Source of the DNA: Pseudobdellovibrionaceae bacterium
GTDB taxonomy: Bacteria > Bdellovibrionota > Bdellovibrionia > Bdellovibrionales > UBA1609
DNA: 64,000 bases
Assembly (NCBI GenBank): GCA_023898385.1
Contig: CP060220.1
Coordinates: forward strand, 1,364,001 to 1,428,000
Direction: 5' to 3'
Within the stretch, counting starts at the first letter, position 1. Each line of letters starts with the position of its first letter. The notes under the pieces were generated by a model. That model did no database searches and was not told the DNA's origin. It worked only from the letters and a program-made list of their open reading frames with translations. This document shows, one piece after another, positions 34,481 through 44,347 of this stretch. The position numbers and the translations under genes are program-made.

Positions 34481-35350
34481 ATGTATCGTCGTTTTTTGCC
34501 TGTGTTGACCGCTGGGATCGCCTCGTTCACGTTTTTACTTATCTTCGAGTCAACCGCATTGGCCGCCACGCCCTCTGACTCAACGTCTACGCCTTCAATC
34601 TCTACGATTTCCTCGGCAAAAAAAACCTCGCCATTTAGCGTGGGATATTTTGGCATTCTTTATGGTCCGACCATTGGCAATTTCTCAGCCTATCAATCTA
34701 CGCCAGAAGGTGAAAAAACCACTCGTCCCATCCAACTAGAAAACGAGCTTACGCTGGGTTATCGGCTGAGCGGTGGCGGAAAACTCTACGTAAAGCCCAT
34801 TTTTGTGCTGGCACCGGTAGTGGATGGCAACGGTCAGGGCTTTACCTGGTATGACCCGAAAGTGGGTTATTCGAATAGCCGCTTTTACAATTCAAAGCAG
34901 GCCAATTTGTATTTGAGCCTTAACACTTACATACCGGCCACAGACTATTCGAAAAAGAAAACTCTGATCACAGCCCCTGGCAGCCTTTCTATTTTCACTT
35001 ATAAATTTGGTGAAACGCGCTGGTCTTTTAGGTCTTTGAATTTTATTCGAGCCTATTTTTATGAGAATCCCACAGGCCAAAAAGATTTTAAAGTTTGGCT
35101 GTGGCCGGGCATCAATTACAAGATCAACGATGTTGTAACCCTTGAAGCCTTCTATCAAATGAACAAAAGCCACCGCAATGGCACTGACTGGACGAAGACT
35201 CAAGATGATAACTCCCGAGTCTCTGCCGGCTTACAATTAAATTTGGGTAAAGCTCTAACCCTGAACCCGCAAATTCATTTTGATGATGCACAAAACCCTA
35301 GCACCAAAAATATGGAGCTAGGGATGCTGCTATTTGGATCATTCCTTTAA
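34481..35350 (+). CDS. Beta-barrel-like outer membrane protein
   Basis: 289 residues. A signal peptide of about 28 residues ends STALAATP, followed by a Ser/Thr/Pro-rich linker to about 48. The rest shows alternating strands with aromatic girdle residues (YFGILYGPTIGNFSAY, KLYVKPIFVLAP, WLWPGINYKI) and ends LLFGSFL. AAGGAG precedes the ATG. It is probably an outer membrane pore or structural barrel. Its stop overlaps the stop of the convergent SpoVR/VWA gene by four bases. Confidence 0.72.
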   Translation: MYRRFLPVLTAGIASFTFLLIFESTALAATPSDSTSTPSISTISSAKKTSPFSVGYFGILYGPTIGNFSAYQSTPEGEKTTRPIQLENELTLGYRLSGGGKLYVKPIFVLAPVVDGNGQGFTWYDPKVGYSNSRFYNSKQANLYLSLNTYIPATDYSKKKTLITAPGSLSIFTYKFGETRWSFRSLNFIRAYFYENPTGQKDFKVWLWPGINYKINDVVTLEAFYQMNKSHRNGTDWTKTQDDNSRVSAGLQLNLGKALTLNPQIHFDDAQNPSTKNMELGMLLFGSFL

Positions 35351-38300
35351 TCTTCATCATCGGGGCCTATTCGCTGACGGAATATTTGGCGAAGGGCTTT
35401 GTAAAATGATGGTACCCCTTCGTCGATAATCACCAAATCACCCGTCTCTGACGGGCCTAAGATTCGCTTGTAGGCCGGCAAATTGCCACGCTCAGCGCCT
35501 CGGTTGTACACATCGATATTCACCACACCCACATAATCCGCCTGTCGCTCGAGCTTTCGCAGCTCATGCGAGGCCTCTTGTTCATCTGTAGAGTCTCCAT
35601 CACCCAATATAAAAACATACTGAATAAATTCGTCAGTCGGCACTCTGGCCACTTCTTCGTTGGCCAGTTTCATGCCGGAGGCATCAGCGGTTCCACCGCC
35701 CATACCGGCATTGAAAAAGTCCTCTTCTTCTACCACTTCAGCTTCTGTGTCATAGTGAATGTATCGAGACTCAAAAATGACCCCGCGGCGGCGTAGCAGA
35801 TGCTTGGTTGTATCCACAAACTCCTTAGCCAGCGCCAACGGCTTACCACCCATACTGCCTGAGCGATCCATCACAAAATGAATCATCACTTTAAATGCAG
35901 GCTCCATTTCTTCGTCTTTAACGATAGACCAGTGGTCGTCTGGGTCAGTGGTTTCAACACCCATTCGCAAAACCTCTGAAACAAATTTTTGAACATCATC
36001 TGGCCCGAGATCTTGATCGAAGTAGTCTGGATTTTCAGCCATAAACTGGGCCATGCCATTTTCAAAATAAGTTTCGATGGTTTGCTCGGTATCTAGTGGC
36101 TCATTAAACATCTGTTTCGAGTGTGACCAAAACTCGGTCAACAGCTCATTTTCACCCTCGCCTGTGCGACGAATCACCGGCAGCTCTAAATTGGCCGTAA
36201 TGATATTGCGCCAAACCTCTTGCGGAATAAATGTCTCTTGATTTCCCCCACTGTGAGGCCCTTGGCCCGGGTTGGATGACGGATCATCTCCTGGATCCGA
36301 TGAGTCGTCGCCCTCTTCACCCTCACCCTGTCCAGAACCATCATTCTTTGGGCCCTTAACCACTTGTCCTTCGACCACGTCGCCTTGAAAAATCTGCGTG
36401 CCATCATCGGTCTCAGCCGGCAAATCGTAATTGAATGCGCCACTCACAGGGGCTGGCCCCAAGCTCATAGTTCGCCTTCTCCGAACACTGTCATCAAAGG
36501 CGAGACGAGGGACAATAGGCACAATTTGAAACGCCACGCCCCCTTGTTGGCGATGGATCGGTCTTTTTCCACTCAACGCCAACTCCAGAACTCTTGCCTG
36601 TCGTTTTCTAACCAAAGTGTAAAATTTTAAAAGGGCCCGCGAGCCACCCGTGGCCACGCCAAAGGACACACCCAAATGGCCCATTCCTGAATTGGCTAGC
36701 TCGGCAGCCAAATCGCCACCTTCTTCAAAAGAGGTTCGGGTACTGGGCAACGAGCTTAAGGTAACATCTTTTTGTGCGACCAACTGACTGTCACCAATGG
36801 GGTCCGAATCTGTAAGAAGTTGATCTTCAATGTAGTATTGAACGTAGTTCCGCATGGTGTTTGTCATCAAGGTGTCTTCAATAAATTCAGCTTCTGGAAA
36901 ATCAGCTCTTGAATCCACGCCAGGCGACCACTGCGTAAACCAACTGGGATCTTCTTTAAAATAAACAATCCTAAAGAGCGCATCTTGAGCTTGTGCAGCT
37001 GATATTTGGCCCGACTGCTTGAGCTCCATAATCTGCTTGTAGTCCTTATTTGAAGCCCGCACCATCACTTCAGCACGAACATTCCCATTGGGGGTCACCC
37101 GCAGTCGCACCGGCATCACCGGATACATGCCCTCGGTTACAGAGAGAAACGTTCCTGGATTGTTGGGGTCCTCCACACCATTTTGATCCAACTGCTGAAA
37201 AACCTGATCGTACCACTCTCGAGGCACAACGGTGTCAAAAGTCACGGGTTTTCGGTGAGCTCGGGCCGCCTCGAAAATCCACATGGGTGTTAAGGCTGGA
37301 TTCAAAGGAATATCACCATACACATGATGCCGATAATGAAAACTGTCACCGTTGAGTGAGCTGTCCATGGTTAGCACTCGAGGAAATTGCAATGATCGAT
37401 GGGCATGTTCTCGTACAATTTTTTTTACGATACGTTGATAATTTCTCTCAGTAGCCAATACTTTTATGTAACTGGCATCGCGTTCTGCATCTTTTGGAAT
37501 TTCATCTTCCGTCGCTGCCCGACCTAGCACCAACTTATTCTTACTCACCCACTCGTGATCTAGGTTTTCAAGAAGAAATGACTCATCGTTGTGGTATTGC
37601 ATATCGTGATGGGCTTCTTTGACAAACTTTTTCGCCATTTCCTTTAAAGATAGCCCTTGGTTTTCTGGTCTTTCTTGAAACTTTTCAAACTTTCGCATCC
37701 AAGCTTGACGACCCATGTAATAGACGTTGGCGAATTGAAACTCATTCTTTCGGGTCTTCGGATCAGCCAGACGAATGTGGTGCGTCCACCAAGTGAGGGT
37801 GGCCAGCGACAACGCCTCGTCAGTGGTAATTTTATCTTTTAAAAGAGGGCCTAAAAACTGAGAAAAAGTGGCCCAACCTTCGTTCATGTACTGCGACTGA
37901 AAAAATCCAGCACCCATTCGATTATACTCTTCAAAATAGGAGGCCAATTTCTTTTGCCACTCAGGGCTCCCCTCAGGGAGGTTTGCTGAAAAGAACGACA
38001 GTCCACTGGCCGTGGGTTTACTGGGGAAGCGACCTTGAGTGACAATATCATGCCCAGATCGACTTCGAATTTGCTTGAGAGAAAGCATCTCATCCAGCCG
38101 CACATCATTGCGCATAAATTTAGCGGGCGCATCCCAGCTCCCGTAAACCTTGTCCACCAGTTCGGACATACTAGTCATTCTCTGCAAAAACTCGATAACT
38201 TCGGATTCATCGTGATTTGTGATGAGCTCATCGACTAACTCGGCAATTTTCTTACCCGAACCCCACCGATCCACAGCCCGATCTCTGAACCAAACTGAGT

Positions 38301-38784
38301 TTTCAAAAAAGTCGATGTGGCCCGCCACATGATACATAATGGATTTCTGTTCGCCATGTGGAGTTTCGCCCCGATAAATTGACGTACAATGGGAGCATCC
38401 ATTTGATTCCACAAACTCCAAGGTGGAATTGCCCGCGCGAGTGGAGCGGTCAATTTGAAACCCAGGCATCCACCAAGGTACCACGTGACCAAACGAAGCC
38501 ATCAAGTGATTGAGATCCGAATTGTCGGTAAAAATCATTCGATGAGGAGGAAAACTGTATCCCACAGGAAGCAAGGTCTGAATGACCTCATGGGCTGACT
38601 GTTTAAGGGGCGCCATTTCTTCATTGCTCAGCCCGCTGGCCACAAACTTCACAGGACCTGAATTTAACAAAACCTCTTCACAGGTTTCTTTTCCCAGATC
38701 ACTGTCCAGGTCATCACTGTGGGCCAACCCCAAACTTCCCCAGAGGCTCACTACAAAAAGCATCCCTACCATAGATATTTTCAT
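35347..38784 (-). CDS. Exported SpoVR-DUF444 (VWA) fusion protein
   Basis: 1,145 residues from the ATG at 38784. Signal peptide MKISMVGMLFVVSLWGSLG ending GLAHS. Residues about 60-500 resemble SpoVR/YcgB: VAGHIDFFENSVWF near 155, MNEGWATFSQFL near 310, then the YYMGRQAWMRKF segment. An acidic Gly/Ser/Asp-rich linker lies near 800-830. Residues about 955-1145 are a von Willebrand A domain of the YeaH/DUF444 type, with the complete MIDAS DRSGSMGG near 969, GGGTADASG and ILGDGDSTD. In E. coli YcgB and YeaH are separate cytoplasmic proteins. Fusion plus export is unusual. The start overlaps the previous stop by one base (TGATG), so translation is coupled. Confidence 0.85.
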   Translation of the reverse strand: MKISMVGMLFVVSLWGSLGLAHSDDLDSDLGKETCEEVLLNSGPVKFVASGLSNEEMAPLKQSAHEVIQTLLPVGYSFPPHRMIFTDNSDLNHLMASFGHVVPWWMPGFQIDRSTRAGNSTLEFVESNGCSHCTSIYRGETPHGEQKSIMYHVAGHIDFFENSVWFRDRAVDRWGSGKKIAELVDELITNHDESEVIEFLQRMTSMSELVDKVYGSWDAPAKFMRNDVRLDEMLSLKQIRSRSGHDIVTQGRFPSKPTASGLSFFSANLPEGSPEWQKKLASYFEEYNRMGAGFFQSQYMNEGWATFSQFLGPLLKDKITTDEALSLATLTWWTHHIRLADPKTRKNEFQFANVYYMGRQAWMRKFEKFQERPENQGLSLKEMAKKFVKEAHHDMQYHNDESFLLENLDHEWVSKNKLVLGRAATEDEIPKDAERDASYIKVLATERNYQRIVKKIVREHAHRSLQFPRVLTMDSSLNGDSFHYRHHVYGDIPLNPALTPMWIFEAARAHRKPVTFDTVVPREWYDQVFQQLDQNGVEDPNNPGTFLSVTEGMYPVMPVRLRVTPNGNVRAEVMVRASNKDYKQIMELKQSGQISAAQAQDALFRIVYFKEDPSWFTQWSPGVDSRADFPEAEFIEDTLMTNTMRNYVQYYIEDQLLTDSDPIGDSQLVAQKDVTLSSLPSTRTSFEEGGDLAAELANSGMGHLGVSFGVATGGSRALLKFYTLVRKRQARVLELALSGKRPIHRQQGGVAFQIVPIVPRLAFDDSVRRRRTMSLGPAPVSGAFNYDLPAETDDGTQIFQGDVVEGQVVKGPKNDGSGQGEGEEGDDSSDPGDDPSSNPGQGPHSGGNQETFIPQEVWRNIITANLELPVIRRTGEGENELLTEFWSHSKQMFNEPLDTEQTIETYFENGMAQFMAENPDYFDQDLGPDDVQKFVSEVLRMGVETTDPDDHWSIVKDEEMEPAFKVMIHFVMDRSGSMGGKPLALAKEFVDTTKHLLRRRGVIFESRYIHYDTEAEVVEEEDFFNAGMGGGTADASGMKLANEEVARVPTDEFIQYVFILGDGDSTDEQEASHELRKLERQADYVGVVNIDVYNRGAERGNLPAYKRILGPSETGDLVIIDEGVPSFYKALRQIFRQRIGPDDED

Positions 38785-41700
38785 CAATGATCCTCTCCGG
38801 TGGTCAACATCAGTCGGCATTTAGAAGAAAAATTCAGCAAATTACTTTTTGCCACACTAGAACTCAACGAACGTCTCAAGTTCGACTCGCCCAGGGTTTG
38901 AACAATATGAGCGTGGCTCACCGGCCGAAGCAACGAACCGTTATCTTTGAACAAAAATCGCTGAATGCCCGGGCGACCCTTTAAGGATATGTCATCTGTG
39001 ACCCGCTCAAGAGACGCGCTCAGAAATCTCAGTGTGTAACTCCAAGGTAACCTGGCAATGGCCTTATCAATCACATAAAAATAAGTTCTGGCCATATCAT
39101 AAAAGCTGAGCATACCCACATTCCCATGACTACTGTGATACTCCAACACCTCATCAGAGGTAATTTCATCGAGATAATTTTGAAAACCATGCAGCACTTC
39201 GTCCGAAAGATCAGCGTACAATCGCCGGTAAATTCCCTCAGGCATGCCATCAAGGTTGTCTACCCATTGCTCAGTTGATAAACCACTTGGAAGATTATCG
39301 TAAGTGCCAACTCCAATGATTTTAGCCAAGGCCGGTCGCATTTTTCCAAGCAGGGTTTTGACGGATTTAGTATTTACATGCCCCCGAGAAATTCCCTCTT
39401 CCACATATTCTTCTGAAAACGCCCGCCGCTCGATATATCCAGAAGTGCGCCGTCCGAAGATCGCTGGAAAAAACGGCTCCTCAGGAGATAACTTGCCCAA
39501 TACCTGCTCGAACTCATTTCGCATGAATGGATCAACGATACCAATTTTAGTCGGGTCCAATGCCAATGCATCCAAAGCTACGCGAGGTTTTTGCAAAAAA
39601 TGATCATACAGTGCCTGTTGATACCACGATACAAACTGTTCTTGCTTAAATTGACTACCCGAAAACTGGGGTGATTTCTCAAGAGCACCAAGCAATGCCT
39701 CATGCAATCGAGTACGAAAAGCATCAACGATAGCATCTAGAAAATACAGCTGGGCTTCAGTACTTCTTGCCAGGGGCAATACCAAGCTCTCATCTTCTAC
39801 AAAGTCGTTTATTCCAGAACCATGTTGCTTTTGATTCTTTTTCCCAGTCCCAAGTGCTGTTTTACCGAGTCCATCACGCGGCAAAACCACATAGGCTCCA
39901 TTCTCACGACGACGTTGCGATAAAAAGTAGCGCGACACCGCAGCCGGCGCCTTTGTGCCAAATTCGCGGCCATTCATAGTTCCCTGATACTGACGAGCCA
40001 CTTGATTTACAAAAAGGGGCGATACTAAAAAGTACTCACCGCGCTCAAAGCGACGACTACTCTGCTCGGTGAGCTGATCAATGAATCGAGTTTCTTTAGC
40101 CCATGGGGGATGACCTATAGTCTGTACCAGACCAAAACGATCCACCGACGAGTGATCAAAGGAAACACCCTCACCCCCAAGCGTGGCCACTAAAATATCG
40201 GCCAACGTGGGATCTGTATCTTTGTTTTTCTGCACTCGCTCAATTTTACTAGAATCATTTATCACGTTCGTAGTAACGCCAATAATTAGATTTCCTGGGG
40301 AGAACTCTCTCGTTTTCGGCTCTTTTCCAAGCGTTGAAGTGACTCGATATTTCTCACCAGGCTTTAAACTTTGAAGCGATCTAATAAATTGCAATAGCTT
40401 GTGGCGTGTGGCTTCCGGGATCTGCAAAGCATCATCTATGACGATAAAGCCCCTGTATCCATTGGGTAACGTCAAAAAGTGATGTAAATGATCGAGCAGC
40501 TTTTTGCCGTCTACAAAGCCGGGCGCGGAACTGTCAGCCAGCTCATTTCCTCTAATGAAAAAGAAATTGGAATCGTTATTAGAAATTGAAATAGAATCCG
40601 CACGATAATCGTAGGGTTTTAAGCCTAAAGTTTTTGCTACAGATAAAATCAGGTCTGTTTTTCCGACGCCTTGCTCACCGGCAAAAATAAACGACGACCC
40701 CACTGAAAGGCTGGACTCGCCTAAGGATTGCTGCAGAATTAGGTCTCGCAACACACCAACGTCTTTAAAGTTATTGTACCCTGTTTTTTCAAAAACAAGC
40801 CTAACAAAATCATCTCGCTTTAAAATGGACAAGTAGTCCCCATCCGGCATGTATTCCGGCTGAAGGCGCACATTGAACTCTCTGGCTAAAAGCTCATGAA
40901 TCACCGACGCATCAACCACTCGCCGATCCCGCACGCGAGGATCTTCTAACAACGTGTTGCTAAACGACGACAGCACTCGTCCCAGAGTGATCAAGATACT
41001 CTTGCTTTCTTTTGCACTCAATTCATTCACTTGCGAAGCTAGGTGATCGACAATGTATGCTCGAGCCTGCTCCGGCGGGAGTTCCTCTCCCTTTCGGTGC
41101 AACATCGATGCATCGTAGGAGTAGTTCATTGCCTTTACACTGGGGTCATCTAAAACCATCTCTACCCAATGTTTCTGCAACTCGTAGTCTGGCGTGTCGA
41201 TATGTACTTCGCGAAAATGGCTCAACAGACCAAAAGAGACCTCTTCCTTGGCCTCTTCATCCACAAGAAGTGATCTTTCCGTTTCTGAAACAATCATTAA
41301 AATTGGAAAGGTCTTACGCGACTGATTTTTTATTTTTGGGTATTCAATAAATTCTCCCTCATACCCTAAAAACATCCACGCATGGGGATACTCAGATTGT
41401 TTATTCGTTGTAGCATCAAGAATCTCGTCTACTACGTCCAGAGACGAGTCCATGCCATCACCATTTAATACAAAGTCAGATTCACCAATCACTCTGTCAT
41501 CGTCATCTCTGACTATTCGCTCACCATTCTCGTCTGTCCGATCTGACACTCTAAAGGTTCTCTTACTTGCCTTTCCCCGCAACCGCCCCAGATCAATGAC
41601 GCGATCACCATCAGCCAACAAAAATGGCTTTTGACTGTTTCCAACTTCCTTGGGAATGGATTTGAGGTATTCGATCAGTTCCTGTTGATTCGTTGGCTTC

Positions 41701-44282
41701 TTTTCGCCAAAAATAAATAGTTCAAATCCCTTATTTTTCCGACTCCATCCACTTTCGTTTTCAGAGTTCATCCACCGCTGCAGTATGAGATCAAAGATTT
41801 GTTCTTTGTACTGATCGGGCACAACCAACATCACATGTTCGGGAGGACCTTCAACCAGTTGATTTATCATCTCAAACTCACGTGAAAACAAAAAACTTTC
41901 CCGCTCTTCTGCAGTCGACAATTCTGATACTTTCTCTAAAGTGGGAGAACCAAATAAATGGTTTTTAAACACTTTCCATAGGGCAGAGCGATTGCGTCTA
42001 AAGCTATTGGGGCTCACTCCCTTTACAATGTCAAAGTAGCTCTCTAACTTAGCTCCCCGAAAATCAACGGGAGCCAGTTCTCTATCAGACAGCAACGATA
42101 TCGCCTTAAATTGTTTACTTTCAACATCGTGCTCGGGCGTCAACGAGAAAAAAGGATGGGAAATATCTGAGATATACTGGATTCTGTTTAAGGCTTCTGC
42201 TTCATCTAAGCCTACGTTAGACACTATGTACCCGTTACCACTATTCACCAAAATGAGATGAGCCTTATTAAAATCGTCGTCCTTTTTAGGACTCACTGTA
42301 ATTCGATCTGCAGCAAACTTGTACGGCGCCACGCGGACATAGCCACTATTGTTGGCATCTCGCTTTCCCTGCAACACCGAAAACAACCCCTCGCGAGTTC
42401 GCCCCGGAATTATACGCATGTAAATATCATCTAGCTCTTCCCGGAAGACTTGGCCCACCTTCACGGCCACGCTGTCTTGCAGGCGCGATACTACGAGTAC
42501 TATATCCACTTCATCGCTTTGACCGAAGCTACTGTCCAAAACCAAAAGTGTGGCCGTAGCCGGGTGTTGCCACTCTCCACTGGCGTCATCCGTTGGTAGG
42601 GAGCTTTTTATGACCTGCTGGTCCCAAAACATTTTGGTGCCCGATGTGGGACGAATCGGGGTCCCCAACATGGTTTGTCCATTTCTAAAATGCAAACCCG
42701 TGGCTCTCGGATATCCTAACTCTTCATTCTTCTCATCAGAGAACTTTTTAAAATCCAAAACTTTGGGAATCAGCTCATCCACCCTCAAAGGCCTCAGATA
42801 AGTCAGCTTCAAATCATCCCGTGTGGATTCAAAAACATCTATTTGCGGACCGTATCCATCAAACTTCAACTTATAGGCCGTTGGGTTTGAAATATTCTTA
42901 TCCGTAAACCCATCAAATAAAATGCGACGAGTGTCCTTATCCATTGACGTTCGCATTTGCAAATCAAGGCCCGAGTAGTGATGATGATCAATTATGTATG
43001 AATCGCTAATTTTTGGATTGTCTGAAACATATCCCTCAATTTTAACAATCTGAGTGTGAGCTTGGCCCGTGTCTTTCATGCGACTAGAAATAATCAAAGC
43101 CTTTTTATCATCGGAGCCCACAACTAAAAAATTTAGATCTTTTACGGCGGAGAGCTGGGTACCCGGCATCGGCGTCACCAAGGCTGTACCACGACTTCTT
43201 TTTTCGATGAGATGAGGTGCGCCATCTATAGACACCAAAACATGTGATTTGGTGTACGACCAAAGATTCAAAGGATTCCCAGATTCGGTTCGATCGAGGC
43301 GACCGGGCAGCACATACTCATCTGTTTGGCTCTGACCGGAAAATCTGATTTTCACAAAGGATGCGCCAGTAAAGCTGTACGATTCTCGAATTTGTATATC
43401 ATTGATGCTAAGAGCTGTGCCCTCCACTTCCTCTGGCATAATCGTCTGACCATGGATGTTCACGTAAATTTTGGGTTCGTTGGGTGAATCTATCCACTCT
43501 TCGTTATTTTCCCGCAGTTGACCTCTCCACCTCTTTAACACATCGGGATCGTGCATAGTTGGCTGGGACATGGCCTGCAACACTCGTTCTGACTTTAGTT
43601 TGAACTCGCCACCTTGAGCGTAAATCAGTCTCTCAAGTTGTCCCACTTCCCGAAATTTGTAATCTAAAAGTATCGGCGACGATAAAACAGACAACTCACC
43701 TTTGCCATTAGCAGAAGCCAGGAGAGCCACGGTCATTCCCTCTCCCACAGGGCTGTCCTCGGGCAATCGAATGGACACAACAACCAGTTCGCCAAAGCCA
43801 GATTCAAGAGACACAAACCGATTGTAAATTCGAATATGACTAGCACTACGAATTTGCGGCACATGCACTGGCGTTTTTGTTACGGGGTCAATGACTTGAG
43901 CGTCACCCTGCCCTAGTCGAACATAGGAGTTCTTATCGTCTTCGTGGCTTAGTATATTGATAAGTTCAAGCCGACCCTCGCGAACGATCAATGACTCAAA
44001 TTGATCTGTACGCCGAGCCACTTCAGCAAGGCGCCACAGCGGCCCCCGCCGTGGATCTACGAGCACATGGCCTGATAGGATTTTCTTCCACACCATGCTT
44101 TCACTGTCGAGTGACCTAACATGAACACCCAAATCTCGCTGCGTGGTCTTTACGGAATCTTCATATACCACAAGGTACGGTACACCCTGTTCTAAATGGA
44201 TCTGGTGTTCCGTGTTGGCATGCCCCAAAGATGCCACAAGCATGACTATGAGACTAAAAATCAGTTTAAATTTGAAAAACAC
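38784..44282 (-). CDS. Giant exported AAA+ ATPase (1,832 residues)
   Basis: Starts at a GTG with GAGG nine bases upstream. Signal peptide KLIFSLIVMLVASLGHAN. The first about 800 residues look like repeated beta strands (propeller-like, for example ELVVVSIRLPED) with no named domain. Around 830-1100 there may be a degenerate ATPase domain (HVMLVVPDQYKEQIFDLIL, RVIDLGRLRGK, ILMIVSETERSL). A complete AAA+ domain follows: Walker A AGEQGVGKTD near 1200, Walker B FIVIDDALQIPE near 1281, sensor-like IIGVTTNVI near 1333. It resembles the second ATPase domain of Clp-type or MoxR-like proteins. About 500 more residues follow. Middle gene of a three-gene unit, 65 bases after the PrkA-like gene. Confidence 0.8.
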   Translation of the reverse strand: MFFKFKLIFSLIVMLVASLGHANTEHQIHLEQGVPYLVVYEDSVKTTQRDLGVHVRSLDSESMVWKKILSGHVLVDPRRGPLWRLAEVARRTDQFESLIVREGRLELINILSHEDDKNSYVRLGQGDAQVIDPVTKTPVHVPQIRSASHIRIYNRFVSLESGFGELVVVSIRLPEDSPVGEGMTVALLASANGKGELSVLSSPILLDYKFREVGQLERLIYAQGGEFKLKSERVLQAMSQPTMHDPDVLKRWRGQLRENNEEWIDSPNEPKIYVNIHGQTIMPEEVEGTALSINDIQIRESYSFTGASFVKIRFSGQSQTDEYVLPGRLDRTESGNPLNLWSYTKSHVLVSIDGAPHLIEKRSRGTALVTPMPGTQLSAVKDLNFLVVGSDDKKALIISSRMKDTGQAHTQIVKIEGYVSDNPKISDSYIIDHHHYSGLDLQMRTSMDKDTRRILFDGFTDKNISNPTAYKLKFDGYGPQIDVFESTRDDLKLTYLRPLRVDELIPKVLDFKKFSDEKNEELGYPRATGLHFRNGQTMLGTPIRPTSGTKMFWDQQVIKSSLPTDDASGEWQHPATATLLVLDSSFGQSDEVDIVLVVSRLQDSVAVKVGQVFREELDDIYMRIIPGRTREGLFSVLQGKRDANNSGYVRVAPYKFAADRITVSPKKDDDFNKAHLILVNSGNGYIVSNVGLDEAEALNRIQYISDISHPFFSLTPEHDVESKQFKAISLLSDRELAPVDFRGAKLESYFDIVKGVSPNSFRRNRSALWKVFKNHLFGSPTLEKVSELSTAEERESFLFSREFEMINQLVEGPPEHVMLVVPDQYKEQIFDLILQRWMNSENESGWSRKNKGFELFIFGEKKPTNQQELIEYLKSIPKEVGNSQKPFLLADGDRVIDLGRLRGKASKRTFRVSDRTDENGERIVRDDDDRVIGESDFVLNGDGMDSSLDVVDEILDATTNKQSEYPHAWMFLGYEGEFIEYPKIKNQSRKTFPILMIVSETERSLLVDEEAKEEVSFGLLSHFREVHIDTPDYELQKHWVEMVLDDPSVKAMNYSYDASMLHRKGEELPPEQARAYIVDHLASQVNELSAKESKSILITLGRVLSSFSNTLLEDPRVRDRRVVDASVIHELLAREFNVRLQPEYMPDGDYLSILKRDDFVRLVFEKTGYNNFKDVGVLRDLILQQSLGESSLSVGSSFIFAGEQGVGKTDLILSVAKTLGLKPYDYRADSISISNNDSNFFFIRGNELADSSAPGFVDGKKLLDHLHHFLTLPNGYRGFIVIDDALQIPEATRHKLLQFIRSLQSLKPGEKYRVTSTLGKEPKTREFSPGNLIIGVTTNVINDSSKIERVQKNKDTDPTLADILVATLGGEGVSFDHSSVDRFGLVQTIGHPPWAKETRFIDQLTEQSSRRFERGEYFLVSPLFVNQVARQYQGTMNGREFGTKAPAAVSRYFLSQRRRENGAYVVLPRDGLGKTALGTGKKNQKQHGSGINDFVEDESLVLPLARSTEAQLYFLDAIVDAFRTRLHEALLGALEKSPQFSGSQFKQEQFVSWYQQALYDHFLQKPRVALDALALDPTKIGIVDPFMRNEFEQVLGKLSPEEPFFPAIFGRRTSGYIERRAFSEEYVEEGISRGHVNTKSVKTLLGKMRPALAKIIGVGTYDNLPSGLSTEQWVDNLDGMPEGIYRRLYADLSDEVLHGFQNYLDEITSDEVLEYHSSHGNVGMLSFYDMARTYFYVIDKAIARLPWSYTLRFLSASLERVTDDISLKGRPGIQRFLFKDNGSLLRPVSHAHIVQTLGESNLRRSLSSSVAKSNLLNFSSKCRLMLTTGEDH

Positions 44283-44347
44283 TTCTTATCGCCTCGCTCG
44301 TTTCCCCCCGAACAAATGCAATAGATACATTCCCCATTTCCGATGAG

